Of a DNA stretch of 42,846 nucleotides, positions 6,988-17,535 are shown piece by piece. Each line of letters begins with the position of its first letter. Position 1 is the stretch's first letter. The DNA is from JANNOG01 sp050329415. Its GTDB lineage: Bacteria > Actinomycetota > Actinomycetes > Actinomycetales > JBBAYJ01. The notes beneath the pieces were generated by a model that saw nothing but the letters and a program-made list of their open reading frames with translations, was not told the origin of the DNA and made no database searches. The stretch covers positions 1 through 42,846 of the forward strand of contig JBHJOS010000093.1 in NCBI GenBank assembly GCA_050329415.1. The letters are read 5' to 3'. Both the position numbers and the translations under genes were made by a program.

Positions 6988-9588
6988 GTGGACCTCAAGC
7001 TCACCACTCGCGGCCAGCAGGCGCTCGGCGAGGCCATCCAGTCCGCCGGCCGCTCCGGTCACCCGACCGTCGAGCCTGCGCACCTGCTCGCCGCGCTGCT
7101 CGCCGACCGGACCGGGGTGCCGCGCTCGCTGGTCGCGGCGGTGGGTGTCGACCCGGACGCCGTCACCTCCCGCACGGGTGCCCTGCTGGACGCCATGCCA
7201 TCCGCCAGCGGCGGCACCGTCAGCGAGCCGCGCGCCTCCGGTGCCACCACCACCGCCCTCAGCACCGCCGGCGACGAGGCCCGCGCCCTCGACGACGCCT
7301 TCGTCTCCACCGAGCACCTGCTCCTCGGCCTCGCCGCCGACGCCGGCGCGACTGGGGGGCTGCTGCGCGAGGCCGGCGTCTCCCGTGACGCCCTGCTGGC
7401 CGCGCTGCCGCAGGTCCGCGGCAGCGCCAAGGTGACCAGTCCCGACCCGGAGGGCACCTACAACGCCCTCGAGAAGTACGGGCGCGACCTCACCGCGGAC
7501 GCCCGGGACGGGATACTGGACCCGGTCATCGGCCGCGACGCCGAGATCCGCCGGGTCGTCCAGGTGCTGTCCCGGCGGACGAAGAACAACCCCGTCCTCA
7601 TCGGGGAACCCGGCGTCGGCAAGACGGCGGTCGTCGAGGGCCTCGCCCAGCGCATCGTCGCGGGCGACGTCCCGGAGTCGCTGCGTGACAAGCGCCTCGT
7701 CGCCCTCGACCTCGCCAGCATGGTCGCCGGCGCGAAGTACCGGGGTGAGTTCGAGGAGCGGCTCAAGGCGGTTCTCGCCGACATCGAGGCGTCCGACGGC
7801 CAGGTCGTCACCTTTATCGACGAACTGCACACCGTGGTGGGCGCCGGAGCGGCCGAGGGCGCCATGGACGCCGGCAACATGCTGAAACCGCTGCTCGCTC
7901 GGGGGGCACTGCGCATGGTGGGCGCGACCACGCTCGACGAGTACCGGGAGCGGATCGAGAGGGACCCTGCTCTCGAGCGTCGTTTTCAGCAGGTCCTCGT
8001 GGGCGAGCCGAGCGTCGAGGACACGATCGCCATCCTGCGCGGGCTCAAGGAGCGCTACGAGGCCCACCACAAGGTCGCCATTGCCGACTCCGCACTGGTC
8101 GGGGCCGCCACGCTGTCCCACCGCTACATCCCCGGCCGCCGGTTGCCGGACAAGGCCATCGACCTCGTCGACGAGGCGGCGTCGCGTCTGCGGATGGAGA
8201 TCGACTCCTCGCCGGTCGAGATCGACGCGCTCCGGCGCGCCGTCGACCGGCTCCGGATGGAGGAGCTGGCCCTGGCGAAGGAGGACGACCCGGCCAGCCG
8301 GGAGCGGCTGGAGCGCCTGCGGGCCGATCTCGCCGACCGTACCGAGCAGCTCACCGCGCTGACGGCGCGCTGGGAGTCCGAGCGGGCCGGGCTGAACCGG
8401 GTCGGTGACCTCAAGGCCCGGATCGACGAGATGCGGGCCCAGGCCGAGCGCGCCCAGCGCGACGGCGACCTCGAGACGGCCTCCCGCCTGCTCTACGGCG
8501 AGATCCCGGCCGCCGAGAAGGAGCTGGCGGCCGCGGGTCACGCCGAGGCCGAGGCGGCGAGGGGCGAGCAGATGGTCGGTGACCAGGTCGGCCCGGACGA
8601 CATCGCCGAGGTCGTCTCAGCGTGGACCGGGGTCCCGGTCGGTCGCCTGCTCGAGGGCCAGACCGAGAAGCTGCTGCGGATGGAGGACGTCATCGGCCGT
8701 CGGCTGATCGGCCAGCAGGCGGCGGTCGGGGCGGTCTCCGACGCCGTCCGCCGGGCCCGGGCCGGGATCTCCGACCCCGACCGGCCGACGGGGTCCTTCC
8801 TCTTCCTCGGCCCGACCGGGGTGGGCAAGACCGAGCTGGCGAAGGCGCTGGCGGACTTCCTGTTCGACGACGAGCGGGCGATGGTCCGCCTCGACATGAG
8901 CGAGTACGGGGAGAAGCACTCCGTTGCCCGGCTCATCGGTGCCCCGCCCGGATACGTCGGCTACGAGTCCGGCGGCCAGCTCACCGAGGCCGTGCGGCGG
9001 CGGCCGTACTCGGTGATCCTGCTCGACGAGGTGGAGAAGGCGCACCCGGAGGTGTTCGACGTCCTGCTCCAGGTCCTCGACGACGGTCGGCTCACCGACG
9101 GGCAGGGCCGCACCGTCGACTTCCGCAACACCATCCTCGTGCTCACCTCCAACCTCGGGTCGGCCCACCTCGTCGACCCGACCATGTCGGACGAGGCGAA
9201 GCGCGAGGCTGTCATGGCCGCGGTGCGGGCGGCCTTCAAGCCGGAGTTCCTCAACCGGCTCGACGACGTCGTCCTGTTCGACTCCCTCGGCCTGGAGGAC
9301 CTCGCCCGGATCGTCGACCTGCACGTCGCCGGGCTGGCGCACCGCCTGGCCGAGCGGCGGCTGACGCTGGAGGTGACCGACGCCGCGCGCGAGTGGCTGG
9401 GGCTCACCGGGTACGACCCCGCGTTCGGCGCCCGCCCGCTGCGGCGGCTCGTCCAGCGCGAGATCGGCGACCGCTTGGCCAAGGAGCTGCTGGCCGGCGA
9501 GGTCCGTGACGGCGACACCGTGCGGGTCGACATTGCCCCGGGCAGCGCCGGTCTGATTGTCGGGCGGGCGGAGGCCGTCACGGCATGA
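6988..9588 (+). CDS. clpB: ClpB-type disaggregase (canonical copy)
   Basis: An 866-residue AAA+ Hsp100 protein. The start is GTG 6988 (VDLKLTTRGQQ), 5 bases after AGGGAG and matching the start of the paralogue at 24157; the in-frame ATG at 6931 would read through a HAIR operator. Domains: a double Clp N-repeat (1-~145), AAA-1 with P-loop GEPGVGKT near 206 and pore Tyr in AKYRGEFE, a coiled-coil middle domain (~411-527, with RMEELALAKEDD), AAA-2 with P-loop GPTGVGKT near 608 and pore motif GYVGYE, and a C-terminal D2-small domain. The middle domain and absence of a ClpP-binding IGF loop mark a disaggregase working with DnaK. Tandem HAIR sites point to HspR heat-shock control. It ends 11 bases inside the converging mycosin gene. 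Confidence 0.92.
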   Translation: MDLKLTTRGQQALGEAIQSAGRSGHPTVEPAHLLAALLADRTGVPRSLVAAVGVDPDAVTSRTGALLDAMPSASGGTVSEPRASGATTTALSTAGDEARALDDAFVSTEHLLLGLAADAGATGGLLREAGVSRDALLAALPQVRGSAKVTSPDPEGTYNALEKYGRDLTADARDGILDPVIGRDAEIRRVVQVLSRRTKNNPVLIGEPGVGKTAVVEGLAQRIVAGDVPESLRDKRLVALDLASMVAGAKYRGEFEERLKAVLADIEASDGQVVTFIDELHTVVGAGAAEGAMDAGNMLKPLLARGALRMVGATTLDEYRERIERDPALERRFQQVLVGEPSVEDTIAILRGLKERYEAHHKVAIADSALVGAATLSHRYIPGRRLPDKAIDLVDEAASRLRMEIDSSPVEIDALRRAVDRLRMEELALAKEDDPASRERLERLRADLADRTEQLTALTARWESERAGLNRVGDLKARIDEMRAQAERAQRDGDLETASRLLYGEIPAAEKELAAAGHAEAEAARGEQMVGDQVGPDDIAEVVSAWTGVPVGRLLEGQTEKLLRMEDVIGRRLIGQQAAVGAVSDAVRRARAGISDPDRPTGSFLFLGPTGVGKTELAKALADFLFDDERAMVRLDMSEYGEKHSVARLIGAPPGYVGYESGGQLTEAVRRRPYSVILLDEVEKAHPEVFDVLLQVLDDGRLTDGQGRTVDFRNTILVLTSNLGSAHLVDPTMSDEAKREAVMAAVRAAFKPEFLNRLDDVVLFDSLGLEDLARIVDLHVAGLAHRLAERRLTLEVTDAAREWLGLTGYDPAFGARPLRRLVQREIGDRLAKELLAGEVRDGDTVRVDIAPGSAGLIVGRAEAVTA

Positions 9589-10846
9589 GTCGTGCCGGTG
9601 CCGTCGAGACGGTGCGCCTGCCGGGACGCCACCCCCGACGCCGGCCGGCGCGAGTGGTCACCGCGGTGACGAGGACCAGGATCGCCGCTCCCGCGAGGGC
9701 CATGCCGGCCGAGAGCGCGACGGTGTGGTCCGCGGGCTGCGACGCCTCGTGCCTTCGGAACACCGTGCCGCCGGGTGCCGCGCCCGCGCTCTCCTCGGCC
9801 TGGAGTGGTGCCGACAGCGCCGCGTACGGATTGACCACACCCCAACCCCAGGTGTCGTCGCGGGTCCCGCCGGGGGGCCGGTCCGCAGTCTGCTCGAGCC
9901 GCCGGGCGGCTGCCGCTCCGCTGAGCCCCGGTTCGTAGCTCAACATGAGGGCGAGAGCGCCCGCGACGTAACCGGTGGCATAGCCCGGTGCGCCGTCGTC
10001 GACGCTGACGTGCCCCATCGAGTCCACCGACCCGGCAGACGTACTGACCAGGCCGGCACCGGGGGCGGCGAGATCGACGGTGGGCCCGCTGCACGACCCC
10101 GCCACGACCGCGTCGTCGCCGTCCACAGCGGCGACTGCGACCGCCTCGGCGATGGCACAGGGGTACCGGTCGCCCGCCGGGTCGGCGGTCGCCGACTCGA
10201 CGCCGCCCCCGGCGACCACGACCGCGCCGGCGTCGTGAGCGCTTCGGACCGCCGCGCTCAGCCGCTCGGACGGCCCCACTGCGGGACCGGAGACGACGAT
10301 CACGCGGGCGCCCTCGTCGCGGGCGTACTCGATGCCCGCGGCCAGGAGATCGGCGTCGGTGGGGGAGCTGGAGCCGTCGATGCTCTCGTTGACTCGCACC
10401 GGCAGCAGTTGGGCGTCGGGGGCCAGCCCGACGACGGACGTGGCGGGGTGGGGCCGCGCCGCCACCAGACCCGCCACGAAGGTGCCGCTGCCGTCGCAGT
10501 CGTCGTCGGCCGACCCTCCGCCGGGAAGCAGGCTGGCCCCGGGCAGCACCTGTCTGGGCGCGAACTGGGCGTGCCCGGCGTCGATGCCGCTCCCGATCAC
10601 TGCCACGACCACTCCGTACCCGCGTGCGAGCGGCCACGAGCGCTGCGCGGACAACCGACGCAGCGCCCAGGGCTGGGCGCCCTCGTAGACCGTCGACGAC
10701 GTGAGGCAGCCCTCCCGGGGCGCGCTCGTGGCGTCCACTCCCTCGGCGTGGGCCGGGCTGGACCACACCCCCGGGAGCGAGGCCCCGGCGACCAGCAGCG
10801 CCACCGCGATGAGCCGCCCGACGGCGGGCGATGGGCGACGACTCAC
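9578..10846 (-). CDS. mycP: mycosin-family S8 pseudoprotease of the T7SS
   Basis: A 422-residue subtilisin-like ESX component from GTG 10846, whose G is shared with the preceding gene's TAG, so translation is coupled. It has a signal peptide (cleavage near AHA-EG, residue ~34), a subtilase domain, and a C-terminal transmembrane helix (~385-405) with a basic tail. Fold landmarks are kept: GVVVAVIGSG, DCDGSGTFVAG, VDLAAPG, GYATGYVAGALAL, and four cysteines (47, 117, 230, 252) as in mycosins. Every catalytic residue is gone: Asp is Gly85, His is Ser120, Ser is Gly288 and the oxyanion Asn is Val216. It is last of the minus-strand operon eccB-12038-10846-mycP. Mycosins also stabilise ESX membrane complexes independently of proteolysis, which is the likely retained role. 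Confidence 0.9.
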   Translation of the reverse strand: MSRRPSPAVGRLIAVALLVAGASLPGVWSSPAHAEGVDATSAPREGCLTSSTVYEGAQPWALRRLSAQRSWPLARGYGVVVAVIGSGIDAGHAQFAPRQVLPGASLLPGGGSADDDCDGSGTFVAGLVAARPHPATSVVGLAPDAQLLPVRVNESIDGSSSPTDADLLAAGIEYARDEGARVIVVSGPAVGPSERLSAAVRSAHDAGAVVVAGGGVESATADPAGDRYPCAIAEAVAVAAVDGDDAVVAGSCSGPTVDLAAPGAGLVSTSAGSVDSMGHVSVDDGAPGYATGYVAGALALMLSYEPGLSGAAAARRLEQTADRPPGGTRDDTWGWGVVNPYAALSAPLQAEESAGAAPGGTVFRRHEASQPADHTVALSAGMALAGAAILVLVTAVTTRAGRRRGWRPGRRTVSTAPARLMP

Positions 10847-11970
10847 TAGGCGGGCGTGACGGTGATCGAGACCTCGGTGGGTGCGTCGTCCGACCCGACC
10901 TCTGCCGTGATGGTGGTCGGATCGGTCGCGGCGACCTCGAAGGTCACCGACTCCCCTGCGCTGCTCACGGTCACCACGGTGGGATCGTCCCCGGTGGTCG
11001 AGCCGCTGTCGCCGGAGCCACCCCCGTTGGCCGCTCCGGAGCCACCAGCGCCGGATGCGTCACCCGATCCGCCCGGACCGGAGCCTCCGCCCGAACCGGA
11101 CCCGGAGCCCGAGTCCGTCCCGATGTCGACGGGCACCCAGTCGCCCAGGGCACCCGACCCGAACGGCCGCCCCGTCGCCGGGTCGTAGCCGGTGCCCATG
11201 ACGGATCCCGTGGCCGGGTCGATCGCATACCCGTAGGGCAGTCCGTCGGGGCCGGTCGCGTAGGCCGACGGGTATCCGGTGGTCGCGTAGGGGTTGGTCG
11301 CGGGGGTGGTGGCGTAGGGGTTGGTCGCGGGGGTGATGGCGTAGGGGTTGGTCGCAGCGGTCAGCTGCGGGGAGGACGTCGTCGCGCTGCCCGAACCGTT
11401 GGCGGAGGTGATGAGCTGCTCGACGGCACCCAACACGGTCCCGAGCTGGGTGAAGTGCTGGCCCAGCTGGGTCTGGCCCAGCGCAGTGAACATCGTGCCC
11501 AGCCCGCTGTAGAGCTTCGACAGCATCCCGACCGTGGCGCCGGCGGTGGCCACGCCCTGCGAATGGGTCCAGGGGTTGGACAGCAAGGCGGCCACCAGCT
11601 GCTCCGTGCCGGCGAGGCCGTTCATCCCGGTCTGGCTGGCCTGGACGACCTCTCCGGTCCCGGAGACGGTCTGGGCGCCGGCGATCAGTGGCTGGATGCT
11701 CCGCAGGAACTGGTCGAGACCCGTCGCGACCTTCGTGGCCGCCTGGTCCCCGCCGGACCCCTCCGGCCAGACCTCCTGGAGGTCCTTCTTCTTCCGTTCC
11801 AGCTCGGTGACGAGGGCGATGAGCTTCTTCGCGTGGGTCACGATCTGCTGGGCGTACCAGCGGATCAGTGTGGGGTCGCCCCCGGCGACCGCCGTCTGCA
11901 GGGGCAGCAGTCCGCCGCCGGACCCGTAGGCGAGCGCCGGGTAGGGAGGGGGAGCGTAAGGCTTACTCAT
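10846..11970 (-). CDS. T7SS substrate candidate, WxxG helical domain with repeat tail
   Basis: A 374-residue protein with no close family I can name. Residues ~30-190 are helical (AQQIVTHAKKLIALVTELER) and carry a WPEG turn at 68-71, in the place of the WxG turn of PPE/WXG100 proteins. A three-copy ATNPYA repeat follows (~208-240), then YGYAIDPATG and YDPATGRPFG repeats, a Gly/Ser-rich stretch (~290-335) and a small beta-rich acidic end. It has no signal peptide, as expected for T7SS substrates. It follows a 109-residue protein bearing a YxxxD motif and is translationally coupled to the mycosin gene; the pair resembles a PE/PPE or EspB-type secreted couple. Function unknown. Confidence 0.7.
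   Translation of the reverse strand: MSKPYAPPPYPALAYGSGGGLLPLQTAVAGGDPTLIRWYAQQIVTHAKKLIALVTELERKKKDLQEVWPEGSGGDQAATKVATGLDQFLRSIQPLIAGAQTVSGTGEVVQASQTGMNGLAGTEQLVAALLSNPWTHSQGVATAGATVGMLSKLYSGLGTMFTALGQTQLGQHFTQLGTVLGAVEQLITSANGSGSATTSSPQLTAATNPYAITPATNPYATTPATNPYATTGYPSAYATGPDGLPYGYAIDPATGSVMGTGYDPATGRPFGSGALGDWVPVDIGTDSGSGSGSGGGSGPGGSGDASGAGGSGAANGGGSGDSGSTTGDDPTVVTVSSAGESVTFEVAATDPTTITAEVGSDDAPTEVSITVTPA
11287..11360 (-). repeat. 27-bp tandem repeat encoding TPATNPYAx
   Basis: A 27-base unit beginning GTAGGGGTTGGTCGC starts at 11287, 11314 and 11341, the first two differing by one base and the third partial. In frame it gives three ATNPYA units in the putative secreted protein. It could change copy number by slippage without breaking the frame. 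Confidence 0.85.
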
Positions 11971-12037
11971 CGTGGGTGGGCCTTTCTTCCCGGCGGTCGG
12001 GTCACCGGGGTCGGGCGGCTGAGCGTGTCGGCGGACC

Positions 12038-12367
12038 TCAGGCCGGCAGGCCGGACTGCAGAGCCCGGAACTGCTGCTCGGTGTCCTGGTCCTCGTTCTC
12101 GTAGCGGTTCGACGCTTCCTTGATCAGCTTCTGGAGAAGCTCGTGGAACTGGATGAGCGTGAGCAGGGTCTGGTTGACCTGCTGCATCCACTGCTGGGTG
12201 CCGGCGGCGGCCGGGGAGCCGAGCTGACCCCACGCAGTGGGCGGCACCACGAGGGCCATGAGCGCCGTCCGCTCGTACATGATCTGCCCCAGCAGTTCGA
12301 TGCAGTCCTCGACGATCGTCCGGGCCCGCTGGGGGCGTATGCTCATCGCCTGGCGGCTGCTCGTCAT
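12038..12367 (-). CDS. small helical YxxxD protein, WXG100/PE-like T7SS partner
   Basis: A 109-residue protein from ATG 12367, with GGAGGA upstream; a longer frame to 12418 lacks such a site. It is almost entirely helical (RARTIVEDCIELLGQIMYER, then NQTLLTLIQFHELLQKLIKE), with a break containing WGQLG between two helices, the helix-turn-helix hairpin of WXG100-like proteins. Near the C-terminus is YENED (89-93), matching the YxxxD/E secretion signal of T7SS substrates. The next gene downstream encodes the WxxG protein, so these two likely form a heterodimer read by EccC. Upstream is eccB (140-base gap). I cannot name a specific Esx/Esp family. Confidence 0.68.
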   Translation of the reverse strand: MTSSRQAMSIRPQRARTIVEDCIELLGQIMYERTALMALVVPPTAWGQLGSPAAAGTQQWMQQVNQTLLTLIQFHELLQKLIKEASNRYENEDQDTEQQFRALQSGLPA

Positions 12368-12507
12368 CGGGTCCTCCGAAACCGTTCCGGCGCTCGGGGA
12401 GCTCTGCCCGCACCCCACGTCGCCTCGGTGCTCACCGTATGAGCGCCCCGGGAACGATCACACCCCGGAACTGCCTCACCCCGTGTCAGCCGAAAGACCC
12501 ACACGAC

Positions 12508-13971
12508 TCAGCCGGCGGGGGTCGGCTCCGCGATGGTGCGGGCCGCCGCCGCCCGGTCGAGCGGTGGTCCGGAGGGCAGCAGCTCCACGAACTGCGCCGG
12601 CATCTGGACCGGTGTGGTCCCCTCCAGCCCCAGGGCGGCGCGGGACTCCGGATCCGGGACCGCGTAGCGCTGCCCCTCGTCCGTCACGAGGTAGACAGCA
12701 CCAGTCGTGACGCCCTCGGCCGAGACCGACTGGACCAGCGTCCCGGACCCAACCGGGACGTACACCTGCGCCGACGCAGCCTCGGCCCCAGGAACCGGCT
12801 GAGTCAGCGGTCGGACCCCGGTGGGGGCCGGAATCGTGAACGACAGCGTGAGCTCCACCGCGGGCGTCCCGGCGCGGAACCCCTGCGAGCGGGAGCACAG
12901 GACGATGTCCTCCCCCGGGGTGAAGGTCAGCGCCTCCGGAGCCGTCGCGGGGTACTGGTCGCGGTCCAGGTCCGTGCTCGACGTCACCCCGGCGGTCAGC
13001 GCGGCGGGGGGCAGCTCCCGGGTGGCGACCTCGCCGCCCGGGTAGGCCCCGGCGGTGCGCGGGTCGGCCAGCACGAGTCGGGCCTGGGTCGTCGCGATCG
13101 GAGCCAGCCCATCGACGAGCAGCACGAAGAACTGCTCGCCGGTGGACCCGGCGGTGCGCAGCACGAACACCTGGCCCACCTGGGCGTCGACCCCCGGCAA
13201 CGCCGTGCTCGCCTCGCCCCTGCGGGTGATCTCGAGGTACCCGAGGTCAGGGCCGGCCGAGACGGTGGCGAGCCAGGACGGGTGGACCACGACGCGCGGT
13301 GCCTGGCCGAGGCCGAGCCCGAGCAGCACCCGCTCCGGCTCGTCCGACCTCACCCGGAATCTCCGGCCGTCCGTGATCACGTAGGTCTCGGAGCCCGCCT
13401 GGGCGACGACCGCCGCACCTGGTCCGAGCACCACTCGCCGGGCACCCGCCGGCGGCCCCACGACGACGCCCAGGACGGGCGGTTCGCCGGGCCCGGCGTC
13501 GACGGCCCGTGAGGAGCAGACGGTCCAGGGGTCGGACAGCATGCGGTTCGCCGGGGGGAGCGCGTCGGGGGCACCTGGGATCCCGATCGCCGGACCGCGG
13601 CTCACTCCCGTCAGGGAGTTGCGCGAGACCCGGACCAGCCGGCCCGCCTCCCCGACCACGAGCCGAGCGGAGGCGTAGTTCGGCACGGGATGGAGCAGCC
13701 CGGCCTCGGAGAGCACGAAGCGGGCCCCGGACTCCCGCTCCTGGACGATCGCACCGTCGGTCCGCCAGGCCGTCGACCCGCCCGGTCGCAGCACGCCGTA
13801 CAGCGCGAAGCCGATGATCACGAGAATGGCGACCACGATGCCGGTGATCAGGGCGATCGTCGGTCGGCGAGTGGGCGAGACGGCATGGTTGGCGTCCCCC
13901 ACCAGCACGGCCGAGACCGTCCGCCGCCGGACGAACTGGTAGGCCTGAATCTGGTCGCGGCGGGACCACAT
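12508..13971 (-). CDS. eccB: type VII secretion protein EccB
   Basis: A 487-residue core component from ATG 13971, preceded by GGGAGGA. It begins with the EccB signature MWSRRDQIQAYQFVRRRTVS and NHAVSPTRRP, followed by one transmembrane helix (~42-62, LITGIVVAILVIIGFALYGV) and a large extracytoplasmic part. That part contains the conserved WTVC and VLCSRSQG cysteines, which form a disulfide in mycobacterial EccB, and the repeated R1-R4 type beta units (RFVLSEAGLLHPVPNYASAR, RYAVPDPESRAALGLE). EccB is the periplasmic/extracytoplasmic scaffold of the ESX pore and contacts mycosin. It heads the minus-strand operon that ends with mycP. Length is normal for the family. Confidence 0.93.
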   Translation of the reverse strand: MWSRRDQIQAYQFVRRRTVSAVLVGDANHAVSPTRRPTIALITGIVVAILVIIGFALYGVLRPGGSTAWRTDGAIVQERESGARFVLSEAGLLHPVPNYASARLVVGEAGRLVRVSRNSLTGVSRGPAIGIPGAPDALPPANRMLSDPWTVCSSRAVDAGPGEPPVLGVVVGPPAGARRVVLGPGAAVVAQAGSETYVITDGRRFRVRSDEPERVLLGLGLGQAPRVVVHPSWLATVSAGPDLGYLEITRRGEASTALPGVDAQVGQVFVLRTAGSTGEQFFVLLVDGLAPIATTQARLVLADPRTAGAYPGGEVATRELPPAALTAGVTSSTDLDRDQYPATAPEALTFTPGEDIVLCSRSQGFRAGTPAVELTLSFTIPAPTGVRPLTQPVPGAEAASAQVYVPVGSGTLVQSVSAEGVTTGAVYLVTDEGQRYAVPDPESRAALGLEGTTPVQMPAQFVELLPSGPPLDRAAAARTIAEPTPAG

Positions 13972-15972
13972 GACGTCCTCCCGAGCCTCACGACGCCACG
14001 CCCGCGGCGTTCCGGGGCGTCCGCGTCCGACACGAACTGTTCGATCCCTCCGACCGGTTCGTACGGTACTGTCCTCCACGCCCGGCGACGAGCGGGCGTC
14101 CGCCCCAGCAGCGCAGAACGAGGGCGGCCGGGGTCGGGCGCCGGAGCCGTCGTCGCCGCCGGATGTCCCGGAGGTCCGATGCGGCGCCCCGCCCCCGTCA
14201 CCCCAGGTGTCGTTCACGTCGTGCTCATCGAGGTGACGGTCCTGCTCGTGGTGCTGGCGTGGCCGGGTTCCTGGTGGTGGCGCGGCCCGCTGCTCGCCCT
14301 GTCCGTGCTGGTCGCGGTGGCGGTGCTCGGACGGCGGCAGGAACGCCGGCTGTCCTCGTGGTCGCGGATCCTCCTCGCCTTCCGGCTCCGGCGTCGCCGC
14401 GGCGAGCGCGACGACACCCTGCGCCTGCTGGGCGACCCGGCTGCGGCCCTGACGATCGAGGCCCACGTCGACCGGGCAGGGACCCGCTTCGGCCTCCTGC
14501 GGGACGCCACGTCGTGGACGTCACTGCTGGCCCTGGAGCCTCCCGACCACGACGGGACGCAACCGGCCGGCGCGGCGACGGTGCCGCTGAGCCGCCTGAT
14601 CGGCACGCTCGAGGACGGTGACGTCCGGCCCGCGGCCGTCCACGTCCTGCTTCGCGTGCTGCCGGCGCCGTCCCCCCGGGTCGACCCCCGCTCACCGGTC
14701 GCCACCTCCTACCGTGAGGTCTCCGGCGGCGTGGTCGCCCAACGCACCCTGCTCGTCGGCCTGCGCCTGGAGCCGGCGCGGTCGCCGCGCGCGGTGACGG
14801 ACCGCGGCGGGGGGGACCTCGGGGTCCGGCGCGCGCTGGCTGCGGCCACCGTCCGGCTGGCGGCCTCCCTGAGCGACGTCGCCCGGACTCGGGTGCTGGG
14901 TCCCGAGGACGCCCGCGCCGCGGTCGGTGCCGGCCTCGGCGTGGCGCCGGGTCCGGTGGCGGAGACCTGGACCGGCGTCGGTCACGGACGGGACGGGGTG
15001 CAGGTCTGCTACGGCATCCACCGGTGGGGCACGGACCCGTCGGCTCTCCTCTCGCAGCTGTCCGCCCTGCCCGGAGTGCTCACGGTGGTCTCGCTCGCCC
15101 AGGAGCGCGGTGATCCGCCCACGGCCGTCCTGCGGGTGCTGAGCCTGGCGGAGGACCTCGAGGTCGTCGACACCGCCCTGAGGCGAGCGGCTACGGCCCA
15201 TCACGCCCGGCTCCGCCGACTCGACGGCCGCCACGCCCCCGAGACCGTCGCCACCCTTCCCGGGGACCGGGCGGCGCGCCCGGTGCGCCCGCCCGACGGC
15301 CCGCCCCGGACGACCGCGTCGCCCTGGGTCGACGGGCTCGAGCTGCCGCTGGCCCGCGGCGGCCTGGTGATCGGCCACCGCGCCGACGGCCGGGCCGTGC
15401 CGCTGGAGCTGTTCCTCGACCGCCCGAGCGCCGTCTCGGCGATGCTCGACCCCCGCGTGGTCATGGTGATCGCGTTCCGGGCGCTGGCGGTCGGGGCCCG
15501 GGTCAGCGTGGTCTCCACCCGCGCCGAGCGGTGGCTCCCGTTGCGTCGGCTCGGCGTCAGCGACCCGGACGTGGTGGGCATCTTCTCGCCCGAGACCGCG
15601 AGCTTCCCCGGGTCGGCGCCGCGACCCGACCGGCCCCACCTGGTGATCATCGACCTCCCGGACCGGACCGACCCGCCCCGGATCGTCGGTCAGCCCTGGA
15701 AGTGCGTCGTCACGGTCCTGTCCGAGCTGTCCCTGCGGACCCTCCCGACCGCCCGGGCGGGAGGTCCGGTCCTCATGCACCGGCTCACCCGGCGGGAGGC
15801 GATCGCCGCCGCCCCCTTCCTCGGCCTGGCGAGCGGCAGCGACCGGCTGCTGACCGAGCTGGGGGACGAGCAGCTCGCCGTGGCCGCGGCGGGTCTGATC
15901 ACGGTGGTGGACCTCGGCCTGACGGGGGCCGAGAGCCAGCTCGTGGTGGCCTCGACCGGAGTGCCGACCCGG

Positions 15973-17412
<1,440 letters not shown>

Positions 17413-17436
17413 CGGGGTCCTCCCGGCCGGGTCACC

Positions 17437-17452
17437 GTGGCGATGTCGCCAC
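17437..17452. promoter_or_regulatory. perfect palindrome between eccD and eccC, candidate operator
   Basis: GTGGCGA-TG-TCGCCAC is a perfect 7-2-7 inverted repeat in the 123-base divergent region. It is followed by TACGAT (17458-17463), a possible -10 for eccC, so the palindrome would cover the -35/spacer. Its position suits a repressor or activator acting on both eccD and eccC. Confidence 0.5.
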
Positions 17453-17535
17453 CTGCCTACGATGGGGCCTCCCCGCCCGGGGCCGGAGATGGTCGGACCC
17501 GTCCTCGCGCACACCCTCGGGATGGAGAGACGTCT

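Noticed and set aside
14033..14043. CGAACTGTTCG palindrome between eccB and eccE, resembling a LexA (SOS) box
   Set aside because: The actinobacterial LexA site needs four bases between GAAC and GTTC; here there is one, so half-site phasing is wrong.
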